Shown piece after piece: positions 62,305-64,000 of a DNA stretch of 64,000 nt. Origin of the DNA: Kiritimatiellia bacterium (GTDB taxonomy: Bacteria > Verrucomicrobiota > Kiritimatiellia > UBA8416 > JABMPJ01). The stretch covers positions 92,970-156,969 of the forward strand of contig JASLOA010000004.1 of NCBI GenBank assembly GCA_030745755.1. Direction: 5' to 3'. Under the pieces are notes generated by a model. The model did not search any database, was not told the DNA's origin, and saw only the letters and a list, made by a program, of their open reading frames with translations. The position numbers and the translations under genes were made by a program. Numbering within the stretch: the stretch's first letter is position 1; each line of letters starts with the position of its first letter.

Positions 62305-64000
62305 CTATTTCTTCGTCACTGGCGGTGCGTCGATCGGGGGCACGGGCAAGATGGCCAACCCCAATGATCCCCACCAATCTTTCTCGAGCATCACCGCCAC
62401 CCGTCCGTCGGGGAGCACGGCGAGGTCGCTGTAGGCACTGGTGTGCGGATAGATCATGCGTCCGGCGGGCCACGTTTTTCCATCGTCATAGCTGTAGCGC
62501 ACCATCACGTGCGTCCGCCAAGGGTAGGCGGGGTTGCTAAACGCGATCACGCCGGGCTTGCCGTCATCGGCCCATCGCACGCGACGAATCGAGCCGTGGC
62601 AACGCGGCTCGAGCAGCGTCTTGTCGAAATAGTGACGGCCGAACGTCTTGCCACCGTCGCGCGAAATCGACACGCCGCGATGATGCTGATTACCCGTCGC
62701 GCCACCATGAAGCCGGCAGTTCAGCATCACGTTTCCGTTCTCCAATTCCACCGCCATCGATTCGTTGTGTCCGGCCACTGTCGGTTCGCCAATGTTCCAC
62801 GACTCACCGTGGTCATCACTGTACACGATGAACCCGTGCTGGGTCCGTCCGGTTTTGGGCGAGTGGGCATCGTGGGTGGCGGGTATGATCAAGCGGCCCT
62901 TGTGCTTTCCACGCGTCAGCTGAATTCCTCCGCCCGGGCCGGTGGCGTACCACGACCAATTCTCTTTCTTGACCTGCTTGGTGATCTCTTTGGGCGCAGC
63001 CCAAGTCTTGCCATCATCGTTGCTGTAGGTCACGAAGGCTCGTCGCGAATCTTTTCCGAAACCGGGCTTGTATCCCCCCTCGGGCGGCTTGTGTCCATTC
63101 CAGGAAAGGTGCAGCCAAATCCGGCCCGTGTCCTGATCGACCACCGGGCAGGGATTGCCCATGGTGTTGTCGCCATCGTCGGCGACGATAAGCTCCGGCT
63201 CCCAGGTCTTCCCGCTGTCTTCACTGCGTCGAACGACCGTGTCGATATTGCCATGGTCGGCTGCGCTGTCGCGTCGTGCTTCGGCGAACGCCAGCAGCGT
63301 TCCCTTCTTCGTCACCAACAGTGCGGGGATGCGATACAAGTGCGTCGTTCCCGGTTTAAGCTCTCCCGTGCGGAAGCTGCGGACGCCTTTGAACACTTCC
63401 TGAATCTCGGGCATTTTCACAATCTTGCCCGGCGTCTCGACGGAGAAGTCGTAGACCTTCATCTCTTTTTCCTGCCATGGACGCAAGCACACCGTCAGGC
63501 CTAGCCGTTGACTGGCGACCATTTCTGCTGGCTGGGTGTGGATCATCTGCGGACACTGGGGAAGGTAGCACGCCTCTTTCCCGTTGACCTTCACCATCAG
63601 GCCGCCGTCTTTGAGAGTCACGTCCATCTCGAAAGGCGTTCTCTGGGGAATGAGGGGCAGCGGCGGGCCGGCATGTTTCGCCATCCGCCTCTTGCCGTTG
63701 AAATCGTTCACCCCGTAGTCCACACTAAAGCGACCCTCGACATCCTGCTGCAAATGGATGCCGATGCCGTTAATCGAAAGAATCGCTCCATAGTTTCGGC
63801 CGGGCACGTGCGTATCGGAACTGGCGAGCGACAGCTTGACGTGTATCTGCGCTTCGGGACTGGTGAATCCCGCCCCGGCGTAGAGGAAGTTGTGTAAGTT
63901 GCCGAAGGTGAACGTGCCATCATCTTTCTGATCCCGCTGCGGATGGAACGAGCCGACGAATCGCGCGTATTGGGTCAACTTTCCTGCTTTGACGATATCG
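62305..64000 (-). CDS. Sialidase / BNR-repeat exo-alpha-sialidase-like protein (5' end beyond window)
   Basis: YRIPALLVTKKGTLLAFAEAR, RSEDSGKTWEPELIV, TYSNDDGKTWAAPKEIT, YSDDHGESWNIGEP Asp-box motifs; frame open to the window edge. Confidence 0.88.
   Translation of the reverse strand, partial: DIVKAGKLTQYARFVGSFHPQRDQKDDGTFTFGNLHNFLYAGAGFTSPEAQIHVKLSLASSDTHVPGRNYGAILSINGIGIHLQQDVEGRFSVDYGVNDFNGKRRMAKHAGPPLPLIPQRTPFEMDVTLKDGGLMVKVNGKEACYLPQCPQMIHTQPAEMVASQRLGLTVCLRPWQEKEMKVYDFSVETPGKIVKMPEIQEVFKGVRSFRTGELKPGTTHLYRIPALLVTKKGTLLAFAEARRDSAADHGNIDTVVRRSEDSGKTWEPELIVADDGDNTMGNPCPVVDQDTGRIWLHLSWNGHKPPEGGYKPGFGKDSRRAFVTYSNDDGKTWAAPKEITKQVKKENWSWYATGPGGGIQLTRGKHKGRLIIPATHDAHSPKTGRTQHGFIVYSDDHGESWNIGEPTVAGHNESMAVELENGNVMLNCRLHGGATGNQHHRGVSISRDGGKTFGRHYFDKTLLEPRCHGSIRRVRWADDGKPGVIAFSNPAYPWRTHVMVRYSYDDGKTWPAGRMIYPHTSAYSDLAVLPDGRVAVMLEKDWWGSLGLAILPVPPIDAPPVTKK

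Noticed and set aside
62443-63504. 353-aa plus-strand ORF
   Set aside because: Antisense of the sialidase gene with clear Asp-box motifs on the minus strand.

Overview
This 64 kb window looks like a carbohydrate-degradation island from a PVC-type bacterium (Kiritimatiellota/Lentisphaerota/Verrucomicrobiota/Planctomycetota-like; inferred from gene content only). I read about 27 intact protein genes. They include two GH29-like and one GH95-like alpha-L-fucosidase, two GH2 enzymes, GH127-, GH31-, GH36-, GH63- and GH5-like enzymes, a heparinase-like lyase, three FGly-type sulfatases, an SGNH hydrolase, an alpha/beta hydrolase, a sialidase, two very large LamG/PA14 secreted proteins, and five intact plus one broken uroporphyrinogen-decarboxylase-superfamily genes. 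No transporter, regulator, tRNA, rRNA, CRISPR array or transposase was recognised. The most unusual signal is a set of inverted-repeat cassettes whose arms are built from short (6-13 nt) tandem units. One (61193-62175) encloses a tandem-duplicated four-helix-bundle (S23/IVP-like) gene. Six others (17816, 30403, 32591, 36207, 36438, 52971) have the same architecture without a recognisable ORF, and one possible half-copy lies at 55037. I suggest these resemble 23S-rRNA intervening sequences (IVS) but lie outside rRNA. Other notable signals are duplicated gene tails and heads that act as recombination scars (TPR tail, LamG tail x3, duplicated signal-peptide 5' end fused to a foreign AT-richer metallopeptidase-like ORF), an exact 31-bp inverted match between a sulfatase and the 3' end of a GH31 gene, and two pairs of conserved upstream leader sequences. 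All family calls come from reading the translations; no database search was run.
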